Assembly: GCA_035259145.1 (NCBI GenBank)
Contig: DATFWQ010000175.1
Location: 1-27,835 of the forward strand
Direction of reading: 5' to 3'
From: CF-161 sp035259145
GTDB lineage: Bacteria; Chloroflexota; Dormibacteria; Dormibacterales; Dormibacteraceae
Length of the DNA: 27,835 bases
Made by a program: the position numbers and the translations under genes. Below the pieces are notes generated by a model. That model was not told the DNA's origin, did not search any database, and saw nothing but the letters and a program-made list of their open reading frames with translations. The stretch's first letter is position 1. Every line of letters starts with the position of its first letter. Shown one piece after another: positions 8,226-15,267 of the stretch.

Positions 8226-9562
8226 GGGTGCGCGACCTCCACATTCCTGACTCGCGATGACCAGCGCCGGGCGACCATGGCCGGCGGCCCCGCCTGGATG
8301 CTGAGCTCGTGCGGCGGGAGCCTGGCCTTGGTCCGGGCATGATAAGTGCGGGCTTCTTCGATCGACTGCGCCTGGACGGTTTCGCCAGTTGCGACGACCT
8401 GTGTCTGAAGGGGCTCGCCTGGCGGCGCGGTGTGTGGCGGAGCGTCGCCGATGACGAGGTGCTCCGCGATCGCGAGACCCTGGGCGTCGTATTCGCGGTA
8501 GGCCCACTTCTGACCACCGATGTTGGTCTTTCCGATTGCCGTCTTGGCTACGGCGCGCATCGGAGCGGAGGCCTCGTCGCTCTCGGCGATGGCCACCAGC
8601 TTGTAGACGAATCCCGGACTTGGATGGTGGATCAACTTCTCCCCCGCGCCGAAACCGTCAACAGGTCCGAGGCTCAGCTCGTCCATCGCATACTCGTCGA
8701 GGCCGCCGGTCAGGACGATGCGGGTCTTCGTTGCGCCGAGCTCATCGAGGAGCTCACGAGCAAAGGGCACCAACCGGAGCAGCTCACCCGAGTCGATCCG
8801 GATGCCCCCCAGACCGGGACCGGCCGCGGCCACGGCGTTTCGGATGCCCCGCTCGACGTCGTAAGTGTCGACGAGCAGCGTGGTGCCTGGACCCTGCGTT
8901 GCGACCTGCGCCTTGAACGCCGCCAGTTCGTCTGGATGGGCCAGCGTGAAGCAGTGGGCGGCGGTGCCGCGGACCGGAATTCCGTAGCGGAAGCCTGCCT
9001 CCATGTTCGAGGTGGCACCGAAGCCTGCGATGTAGGCGGCGCGCGCGGCATCGATGGCGGCGTCCTCATGGGTCCGGCGTGTGCCCATCTCGATGATGGG
9101 GCGGCCGCGGGCCGCGGTGACCATGCGAGTGGCTGACGAGGCAATGCCGGAGTCCCAGTTACAGATGCTGAGGAGGATCGTCTCGAGCAGCACGGCTTCG
9201 CCGAACGTCGCCCGTACCGTGATGACCGGCGAGTGGGGAAAGTAGATCTCACCCTCGCGGTAGGCCCATATTTCGCCACAGAAGCGCTGCCCCTCGAGCT
9301 GGTGCCGGGTGCGGCGGTCGGCGACGCCGGTCTCCGCCAGCCAGCGGACCTGGGCTTCGGTGAAGCGAAAGCGCGACAGACCGTCCAGGACCCGGCCCAG
9401 TCCGCAGAAGACGCCGTAGCGGCGTCCCGGCGGCAGCCGCCGGGCGAAGACCTCGAAGACCGCCCGCCGGCTCGCCACACCAGAGTGCAGGGCGCCTTGA
9501 AGGTTGCCGACCTCGTACTGGTCAGTGCGGAACGCGGTCGATCTCGGCCCGAGTGACCCCAT
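8222..9562 (-). CDS. pncB: Nicotinate phosphoribosyltransferase
   Basis: PncB makes nicotinate mononucleotide from nicotinate and PRPP, with ATP hydrolysis, in NAD salvage. The 446-residue product starts with TDQYEVGNLQGA and contains the family blocks MGTRRTHEDAAIDAARAA and GFGATSN, plus GTAAHCF, which holds the histidine that is phosphorylated in characterised enzymes. The segments RIDSGEL and VLTGGLDEYAMDEL match the PRPP-binding half. ATG 9560-9562 is preferred because GAGGA stands 7 nt upstream and homology begins there. The frame open to 9628 would run through the promoter and operator. It is followed by nrtR with a 4-bp overlap. Confidence 0.95.
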   Translation of the reverse strand: MGSLGPRSTAFRTDQYEVGNLQGALHSGVASRRAVFEVFARRLPPGRRYGVFCGLGRVLDGLSRFRFTEAQVRWLAETGVADRRTRHQLEGQRFCGEIWAYREGEIYFPHSPVITVRATFGEAVLLETILLSICNWDSGIASSATRMVTAARGRPIIEMGTRRTHEDAAIDAARAAYIAGFGATSNMEAGFRYGIPVRGTAAHCFTLAHPDELAAFKAQVATQGPGTTLLVDTYDVERGIRNAVAAAGPGLGGIRIDSGELLRLVPFARELLDELGATKTRIVLTGGLDEYAMDELSLGPVDGFGAGEKLIHHPSPGFVYKLVAIAESDEASAPMRAVAKTAIGKTNIGGQKWAYREYDAQGLAIAEHLVIGDAPPHTAPPGEPLQTQVVATGETVQAQSIEEARTYHARTKARLPPHELSIQAGPPAMVARRWSSRVRNVEVAHP

Positions 9563-9580
9563 GATCAAGTCCTCACGGTT

Positions 9581-9607
9581 TTGGTCGCCATGACCAATTG
9601 GAGCATA
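9581..9607 (-). promoter_or_regulatory. pncB promoter with candidate NrtR operator
   Basis: On the minus strand a -10-like TATGCT (9607-9602) puts the transcription start near 9595. A perfect inverted repeat, TTGGTC-N5-GACCAA (9581-9597), covers that start point, and the Shine-Dalgarno and ATG follow at 9574-9560. An operator over the start site is what a repressor would use. NrtR is the obvious candidate because its gene is cotranscribed, but the assignment is inferred from position and symmetry, not from a known motif match. Confidence 0.5.
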
Positions 9608-9711
9608 CACTTTTTCATGAACGGACACGTCCTGGACTTTGCAACCTCATGCACTGGGGAGGTGCGGCGGGGTCCCGAGCGGCCGGCGTGAGGGCAACCG
9701 ACCCACGGCAT

Positions 9712-10581
9712 TCAGGCCTCTGGGGCCTCGTTTGTATCCTCCAGCCAGCGGTTGAACACCGGCGCCCGTTTGTCGCGGAACGATTGTGCCCCCTCCCTCG
9801 CATCAGCGTGGTGGTCGGAGACGGCAGTCCGCAGCGCAACGTCCTCGAGCGCGTGCAGAAACGACGTCTCAGCCGCAACGTAGACAGAGCGCTTCAGCAA
9901 ACGCGTCGCTACCTGCGGGCCTTCGGCCAGCTCCTGTGCCAGGGCCATGGCTCGGTTCAGCAGCTCGGCGGGAGGGACGACCTCGTGCACGAGGCCGAGA
10001 TAGAGCGCCTCCGCCGCGGTGACGATGCGCTTGCGAATCAGGAACTCCATCGCCCGTGCCACCCCGAGGAGCTGGACCACGAGATACTGCCCCCCCTCGT
10101 CAGGCATGAGGCCGAAGCGCAGCGTGGCGCTTCCCAGGCGTGCTTCCTCAGACGCGATTCGGAAGTCGCAGGCGAGAGCCAGCGAGAGTCCGCTCTGGAT
10201 GGCGTACCCGTTGATTGCAGCAACCGTGAGCTTGTCCAGGGAGCGCACGGCGAGGTTCACCGACTGGGAAATCACGCGCAGTGCGTCGTAGGTACCGATC
10301 GGAGTCCGGTGATCTCCCGCCAGGGCCGGCACCTGCGCCGGCTCGCCGTGCGCCTGGTACCCTCCGGACACGTCGTCGCCGGCGCAGAACGCACGCCCGC
10401 TGCCCGTGACGACGACCACCCGCACCGCGTCGTCAAGCTGCGCCTGCTGCATCGTTTCCACCAGGTCCCGCTTCAGCGACTGCGTCATGCTGTTGAGCCG
10501 GTCTGGCTGATTGAAAGTGATCAGCGCGATTCCCGAAGCGCGCATTTCGACATCGAATCCTCGACCACCCCTCGTACCCAT
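9712..10581 (-). CDS. Enoyl-CoA hydratase/isomerase (crotonase) family protein
   Basis: The 289-residue crotonase-fold protein probably acts on an acyl-CoA. The two oxyanion-hole regions are visible: GRAFCAGDDVSG and INGYAIQSGLSLALACDFRIAS. The block LGSATLRFGLMPDEGGQYLV occupies the active-site glutamate region. The C-terminus has the usual helix ending DAREGAQSFRDKRAPVFNRW. ATG 10579-10581 is fixed by GGAGGT about 8 nt upstream; the open frame to 10701 is not supported. Hydratase, isomerase and related activities cannot be separated here. It precedes pncB on the same strand with a 149-bp gap that contains the pncB promoter. Confidence 0.92.
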   Translation of the reverse strand: MGTRGGRGFDVEMRASGIALITFNQPDRLNSMTQSLKRDLVETMQQAQLDDAVRVVVVTGSGRAFCAGDDVSGGYQAHGEPAQVPALAGDHRTPIGTYDALRVISQSVNLAVRSLDKLTVAAINGYAIQSGLSLALACDFRIASEEARLGSATLRFGLMPDEGGQYLVVQLLGVARAMEFLIRKRIVTAAEALYLGLVHEVVPPAELLNRAMALAQELAEGPQVATRLLKRSVYVAAETSFLHALEDVALRTAVSDHHADAREGAQSFRDKRAPVFNRWLEDTNEAPEA

Positions 10582-10645
10582 TCCGATTACCTCCTCTGTC
10601 CGGCCTACCCGGTTGTGCGAGAGAATCATCGCGAAGGAGGCCGGC

Positions 10646-10762
10646 ATGGACGAGGTTGTGCGGAATGCAGTAAGTCGCGCGTTGGCGACGATCACGTTCA
10701 ACGCACGGGAGGCTGCCGGCGCGCTCCTCGAGAAGCGCTCGCCCGTATTCGAAGGGCGCTAG
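10646..10762 (+). CDS. 38-residue ORF resembling a crotonase C-terminal tail
   Basis: This short ORF starts at ATG 10646 with a perfect AAGGAGG 5 nt upstream and ends 23 bp before the YdeI-like gene. Its last 20 or so residues (FNAREAAGALLEKRSPVFEGR, split here as FNAREAAGALLEKR + SPVFEGR) match the C-terminal pattern of enoyl-CoA hydratases (E-G-x-x-AFLEKR-x-P-x-F). That pattern also ends the crotonase encoded divergently just upstream. It may be the remnant of a second crotonase gene whose body was deleted, or a translated mini-protein. The rest of the crotonase fold is absent, so catalytic activity is excluded. Confidence 0.45.
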   Translation: MDEVVRNAVSRALATITFNAREAAGALLEKRSPVFEGR

Positions 10763-10785
10763 CCGACCGTCACGGAGTGGAGCCC

Positions 10786-11409
10786 ATGGACTCAGACGAC
10801 GTTCACTTTTTCGTCAGCCCGGAAGAGTTTCGCGAGTGGTTAGAGCAGCATCACGACAGCCGCCGGCAGCTATGGGTGGGGTTTCACAAGACCAGATCCG
10901 GTTATCCCAGCATCACCTGGCCGGAGGCGGTCGACGAGGCGCTCTGCTTCGGCTGGATCGACGGCATCCGCAAGAGCATCGACGACGCCGATTACACGAT
11001 CCGCTTCACGCCGCGGAGACCTGGCAGTACCTGGAGCAGCGTCAACGTCAAACGGGTACAGGAGCTGATCGAAGAGGGTCGTATGCGCTCAGCCGGCCTC
11101 GCTGCGTTCCAGGCACGCAAACCGGCGAAAACGGGCGTCTATTCGTACGAGACTCAGCCGGCCACTCTCACAGAGGACGAAGAGAAGCTGTTCCGGGCCA
11201 ACGATGTCGCCTGGCGGTTCTTCGAGTCCGAGCCACCGTCGTACCGGCGCGTGTGCATCTGGTGGGTCGTCAGCCCCAAGCAAGAGGCAACACGGAAGAA
11301 GCGGCTGGCGGTTCTGATCGAGGACTCGGAGAACCACCTCAAGTCGGCGACGTACAAGCGCGCATCGGGCGGCGCCTACGCGGACAAGAGCGGCCGAGCG
11401 CCCCGGTAG
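10786..11409 (+). CDS. YdeI/OmpD-associated (OmdA) family protein
   Basis: The 207-residue product matches the YdeI/OmpD-associated family. Family features are FFVSPEEFREWLEQHH near the N-terminus, QLWVGFHKTRSG, the strongly conserved ITWPEAVDEALCFGWIDGIRKSID block (about 42-65) and YTIRFTPRRPGSTWSSVN, with a Lys/Arg-rich C-terminal helical part (KKRLAVLIEDSENH). Relatives have been connected with resistance to cationic peptides and bacteriocins, but the biochemical role is not settled. ATG 10786 is preceded by GGAGTGGAG. The long open frame upstream of it (from 9598) is antisense to the crotonase gene and is ignored. There is no signal peptide, so it is probably cytoplasmic. Confidence 0.88.
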   Translation: MDSDDVHFFVSPEEFREWLEQHHDSRRQLWVGFHKTRSGYPSITWPEAVDEALCFGWIDGIRKSIDDADYTIRFTPRRPGSTWSSVNVKRVQELIEEGRMRSAGLAAFQARKPAKTGVYSYETQPATLTEDEEKLFRANDVAWRFFESEPPSYRRVCIWWVVSPKQEATRKKRLAVLIEDSENHLKSATYKRASGGAYADKSGRAPR

Positions 11410-11552
11410 TCCCACAACTGGGCCACGACTGGTCGCCAACCGGAACTTATGAGGCCCCGCGATACGTAGTACAGCCGGCGTAACGCCCCCTCACGTGCTC
11501 GGCATACGTCGCATTTCCGGCGGTGGGACCTCACCCCTCTTGCCGAAGCACC

Positions 11553-11600
11553 TTGACCGATTCCCTAACTGCTATATATAGTAGTTAGCGGTAACCGCTA
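11553..11600 (+). promoter_or_regulatory. padR promoter with two overlapping palindromic operator candidates
   Basis: TTGACC (11553-11558) and TATAGT (11577-11582) form a good promoter with an 18-bp spacer. A 24-bp palindrome at 11565-11588 (arms CTAACT and AGTTAG around a TATATATA centre, one mismatched pair) covers the -10. A second, perfect 15-bp palindrome, TAGCGGT-A-ACCGCTA, follows at 11586-11600 and covers the expected start point. The sequence GCTATATATA occurs twice in this stretch. This fits autorepression by the PadR protein encoded next. Confidence 0.7.
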
Positions 11601-11627
11601 TATATAACAAGGAGCTATCGTTCTCGC

Positions 11628-12182
11628 ATGTCGCTCAGGTTCGGGATCCTCGGAGTCCTCGCCGACGAGCCACTCCACGGGTACGAGATGAAGAACCGGC
11701 TGGAATCCATGCTCGGCGGTGCCTGGGAGGTGAACGCAGGACAGATCTATCTCACCCTCCAGAAGCTGGAGAGAGACAGGCTGATAGAACCGGTCGGGGC
11801 ACGCGGCGATCGACGCAAGCTCGCCTACCAGCTGACAGCGGCCGGGCGCCGGGAGCTCGATCACTGGCTGGCCGAGCCGGAGATCGAGCCCCAGCAGCTG
11901 CGCGAGGGCATCTACCTCAAGCTGCTGCTGGCCGGCCGCAAGTCGAACGGCAACCTGGCTTCGCTGCTGGCACGCCAACGTCGCGTCTACCTGCAGCGCC
12001 TGCACGACCTCGGAGAGCTCGAGAAGCGGGCGCGACGCGATGGGCGCGAGGACCTTGTGCTGCTGATCAGAGGAGCCGTTCACCACACGGAGGCGGACCT
12101 TACATGGATGGGCGAATGCGCCGAGGGACTCGGGTTCCTCGAGCAGCGAGACCAGGGAGGAGCACGTGAACAAGCTGATTGA
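11628..12182 (+). CDS. PadR-family transcriptional regulator
   Basis: The 184-residue protein has the PadR winged helix at residues 1-80 (LRFGILGVLADEPLHGYEMKNRLE, then GQIYLTLQKLERDRLIEP and the wing KLAYQLTAAGRREL). It is followed by a helical C-terminal dimerisation domain of the Vir_act_alpha_C type (about 90-180). PadR proteins usually repress a neighbouring transporter until a drug-like ligand or envelope stress releases them. The ATG lies 13 nt after GGAG, a long spacing, but no better start is seen. The gene overlaps the ABC ATPase start by 17 bp, giving one padR-ATPase-permease operon under the palindromic promoter upstream. Confidence 0.93.
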   Translation: MSLRFGILGVLADEPLHGYEMKNRLESMLGGAWEVNAGQIYLTLQKLERDRLIEPVGARGDRRKLAYQLTAAGRRELDHWLAEPEIEPQQLREGIYLKLLLAGRKSNGNLASLLARQRRVYLQRLHDLGELEKRARRDGREDLVLLIRGAVHHTEADLTWMGECAEGLGFLEQRDQGGAREQAD

Positions 12183-12909
12183 GCTCACCGGCGTGAGCAA
12201 GGTCTACGACCAGAGCGAGGGCCGAGCCGCACTCGACGGCGTCAGCCTGACCATCGAGGCCGGCGAGCTGACCGCGGTCATGGGGCCGTCCGGCAGCGGC
12301 AAGTCGACGCTTCTCAACCTGATCGCCGGCCTCGACAGGCCGACCCGGGGCCAGGTGGTCGTGGACGGCATCGACGTCGGAAACCTGAGCGAGGCGCGCC
12401 TTGCCCGCTTCCGGCGAGAGCGCCTGGGCTTCATCTTCCAGTTCTTCAACCTGCTCCCCAACCTGACCGTGCTGGACAACGTGCTGTTGCCGGCTGAGCT
12501 TGTCGGCACCGGTGCGCGTGAAGCGACCGCGAAGGCACGAGACCTCCTGGCTCAGCTCGGGATGGCGGACAGGGAGCGTGAGTACCCCGCTCGCTTGTCT
12601 GGCGGCCAGCGGCAGCGGGCAGCCATCGCCCGCGCGCTCATCAACCGGCCGGCAGTGATCCTGGCCGATGAGCCGACGGGCGCCCTCGACAGCCGCACCG
12701 GCGACCAGGTGATGGACGTCATCGAGGAGCTCAACCAGGGCGGCCAGACGGTGCTCCTCGTCACGCATGACGCCAAGGTGGCCGGCCGCTACGCGCAGCG
12801 GATCATCAGCCTGCGCGACGGCAGCGTCGAGGATGACGCGCGGCTGACGCACGGAGCGGCCGCCGCGGGCGACCTCTTCCGGCCGGCAACCACGGAGGCG
12901 CGGTCATGA
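12166..12909 (+). CDS. ABC transporter ATP-binding protein, MacB/LolD type
   Basis: The 247-residue nucleotide-binding subunit has all motifs intact: Walker A GPSGSGKS (40-47), Q-loop at FQFFNLLPNL, signature LSGGQRQR (144-151), Walker B VILADEP (164-170) and H-loop His 201. The FQFFNLLP and DEPTGALD segments are typical of the LolD/MacB group that pairs with FtsX-type permeases. The start is GTG 12166, inside the last codons of padR, with AGGGAGG 5 nt upstream. Its stop overlaps the permease start as ATGA. It should dimerise and drive the 779-residue permease in mechanotransmission-type export or lipoprotein/peptide handling. Confidence 0.96.
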   Translation: MNKLIELTGVSKVYDQSEGRAALDGVSLTIEAGELTAVMGPSGSGKSTLLNLIAGLDRPTRGQVVVDGIDVGNLSEARLARFRRERLGFIFQFFNLLPNLTVLDNVLLPAELVGTGAREATAKARDLLAQLGMADREREYPARLSGGQRQRAAIARALINRPAVILADEPTGALDSRTGDQVMDVIEELNQGGQTVLLVTHDAKVAGRYAQRIISLRDGSVEDDARLTHGAAAAGDLFRPATTEARS

Positions 12910-15245
12910 GAGCGATCTGGAAGAAGGCGTGGGCGGACATCCGGCGACGGAAGCTCCAGGGTCTGATCGTGGCCAGCGTGGCCCTTTTAGCAACGGCGGT
13001 CATGAGCCTGGCGGTCAGCCTCCTGACCGCGTCGTCCAGCCCCTACCGAACCGCGTTCGAGAACCAGAACGGCGGCCACGTTGTGGTTGACTTCGACTCG
13101 AGGTTCGCAACCGCGGACCAGGTTGCGGCGACCGCCCAGAGTCATCTCGTCACGGCGCATGGCGGGCCCTGGCTCTTCGCCGTGCTGCCCTTCCAGGCGG
13201 GTACCGCCAGAGTCCAGATGAACGTTATCGCGCGGGAGGACCCCGGAGGCGTCGACAGCCTACGTCTGGTAAAGGGCCGCTGGCTGCAGCGCCCAGGAGA
13301 GATCGTCCTGGCCCAGTCCCTGGCTGAAGCCCAGGGCCTCAGGGTGGGGGACATGGTCCTCGACGTAGGCGGCGCCGAGGGTGTGCCCCTTCGGGTCGTC
13401 GGCCTGGCCCTCGACGTCGACTCCGGGCCCTACCCGAACTTCCTCACCCCGCCGGCCTGGGTCGTGCCTGGGCAGCTCGACGCGATGGCGCCACCCGGCA
13501 CCCTGAGCCGCGGTTACGAGATGGTGTATCGGTTGGCCCACGCCGCCACGGATGCGGACATCAATACGGCGGTTGCTTCCATCACCAACGGCTTACCGAA
13601 TGGCGCGCTCGCAGGTTCACTCTCGTACCTCTTCATCGACCAGATCTTCAACCTCACCAACTCCGTCATCCTCACCTTCCTGATTGCCTTCGGCGTCATA
13701 GCGCTGGCGGCGTCCGCTGTCGTGGTGGCCAACGTCGTCGCCGGAGCGGTGCTGGCCGGCTATCGGGAGATCGGCATCACGCGCGCACTCGGGTTCAGCC
13801 CCGCCCAATCGGTGGTCGGCATCATGCTCACGATCCTGCTGCCGACCCTGGGCGGCGTCGTCCTGGGCACGCCACTGGGTCTTCTCCTGAGCGAGCCGCT
13901 GCTCCAGCAGAGCTTCCATGCCCTTGAGCTGCCCGCGCCGGGGGCCTCCCCGCTGGCCGTCCTCCCCGCCCTGCTGGTCCTGGTGGTCATGGCCGTAGGC
14001 TCGCTGCTGCCCGCGGTGCGGGCGGGACGGCTGAGCCCAGTTCGGGCCATCACCGTCGGCGGAGCCCCCACGAACGGTCGTGGCTCCCGTCTCGTTCAGG
14101 TCCTGAAACGCGCAAGGCTGCCCCGCTGGCTCAGCCTGGGCGCCGGCGACGCCTATGCGCGGCCGCTGCGCGGTGTGCTCACCACCATCGCGGTGCTCGT
14201 CGGTGCCGCTACCTTGACCTTTGCCTTCGGTTTCGCAGTCACACTGGAGCGCTACGTCAACGACCGAGGATTGAGTGTCGGTCGCGGCGACGTCGTGGTC
14301 ACACGGCTGGGGAACTATCAAGACGCCGCGCTGCTGCGAACACTTAACGACCAGCCCGAGACGCAGGCCGTCGTCTCATTCCGCTACGACCAGCTCAGCG
14401 TGAACGGACTTTCCAGTCCTGTCCAGGTGCAGTCCTGGAGCGGACCCTCGGACGAGCTCAAACTCAGAGTGCTGGAGGGGCGCTGGTTCAGCGGCCCCGG
14501 AGAGGTTGTCGCCGGGCCCGCCTTCCTCAGGCAGGCCCATCTCCATGTGGGCGACAGCTTCGACGCCAGCCTGGCGGGACGGACGTCAAGCCTGCGCGTC
14601 GTGGGGTCCTACTACACCACCAACGTCCTGGGGGTCACGTTCAGCATGGATCTGACCACGCTCCAGAAACTGGACCCGACGCTGCAGCCGCAGCTCTACC
14701 AGGTCATCCTCAAGCCTGGCTCGAACGTGAGCGAGTACATGCACCGGGTCGCCTCATCGAACCCTAGCCAGCTGGAGGTCCAGGACCTCGGTCAGATCAT
14801 CGAGCAGAATTTTGCACCGATCAAGAACAGCCTTCAGTCGGTGCTGGTTGTTGTGGTCATCGTGCTGGCGCTGCTCGCCGCCGTCGGCGTCTTCAATACG
14901 GTGCTCCTCAATACGAGAGAGCGGGTTCGTGATACCGCGGTGATGCGGACCCTGGGGATGAGCCCCGGCAGGACGGTGGCGATGGTCGTTGCCTCCGCGG
15001 GCTTGATCGGGATCGCCGGCGGCGTCATCGGCGTGCCGGCCGGTCTGCTCGTCTATGAGGAGGTCGTCGGGCTCATCGGCAACTTGCTCGGCAATGTGCT
15101 CACAGAGAACATCGTCGACGTCTACAATCCCGCCGTCCTGCCGGCACTCGCTGCAGCCGGTGTGCTGGTGGCCGCGGTTGCCGCCTTGCTGCCCGCTCGC
15201 TGGGCCGCCTCGTCCTCGGTGGTGGATGTCATGCGATCGGAATGA
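12906..15245 (+). CDS. FtsX-like ABC permease with two FtsX domains
   Basis: The 779-residue membrane protein has a first helix at about 16-40, an extracytoplasmic MacB_PCD-like region (about 45-240), a block of three helices (about 250-380), then a second copy: one helix near 425-445, an extracytoplasmic region (about 450-630) and a last group of helices (about 640-775). Each FtsX block shows the usual N-x-V-x-x-x-V-L-x-x-x-R-E-I/R segment followed by a helix-turn (REIGITRALGFS and RDTAVMRTLGMS). It pairs with the upstream ATPase and is controlled by the PadR protein, which suggests efflux or envelope-stress defence. The cargo is unknown. ATG 12906 overlaps the ATPase stop. Confidence 0.94.
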   Translation: MRAIWKKAWADIRRRKLQGLIVASVALLATAVMSLAVSLLTASSSPYRTAFENQNGGHVVVDFDSRFATADQVAATAQSHLVTAHGGPWLFAVLPFQAGTARVQMNVIAREDPGGVDSLRLVKGRWLQRPGEIVLAQSLAEAQGLRVGDMVLDVGGAEGVPLRVVGLALDVDSGPYPNFLTPPAWVVPGQLDAMAPPGTLSRGYEMVYRLAHAATDADINTAVASITNGLPNGALAGSLSYLFIDQIFNLTNSVILTFLIAFGVIALAASAVVVANVVAGAVLAGYREIGITRALGFSPAQSVVGIMLTILLPTLGGVVLGTPLGLLLSEPLLQQSFHALELPAPGASPLAVLPALLVLVVMAVGSLLPAVRAGRLSPVRAITVGGAPTNGRGSRLVQVLKRARLPRWLSLGAGDAYARPLRGVLTTIAVLVGAATLTFAFGFAVTLERYVNDRGLSVGRGDVVVTRLGNYQDAALLRTLNDQPETQAVVSFRYDQLSVNGLSSPVQVQSWSGPSDELKLRVLEGRWFSGPGEVVAGPAFLRQAHLHVGDSFDASLAGRTSSLRVVGSYYTTNVLGVTFSMDLTTLQKLDPTLQPQLYQVILKPGSNVSEYMHRVASSNPSQLEVQDLGQIIEQNFAPIKNSLQSVLVVVVIVLALLAAVGVFNTVLLNTRERVRDTAVMRTLGMSPGRTVAMVVASAGLIGIAGGVIGVPAGLLVYEEVVGLIGNLLGNVLTENIVDVYNPAVLPALAAAGVLVAAVAALLPARWAASSSVVDVMRSE

Positions 15246-15267
15246 GTCATGCGCCCCCTCTCTTTCA

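Noticed and set aside
8226..8507. N-terminal extension of nrtR to 8507
   Set aside because: It is an out-of-frame reading of the pncB 3' end with no domain; ATG 8225 overlaps the pncB stop as expected for coupled genes.
9598..10785. Long plus-strand open frame upstream of the YdeI-like gene
   Set aside because: It is antisense to the crotonase gene and to the pncB promoter region; a Shine-Dalgarno and family homology place the true start at 10786.
13617..14321. 234-residue minus-strand ORF opposite the MacB-like permease
   Set aside because: It has a His/Asp/Gln-rich composition typical of antisense readings of membrane protein genes, with no initiation signals.
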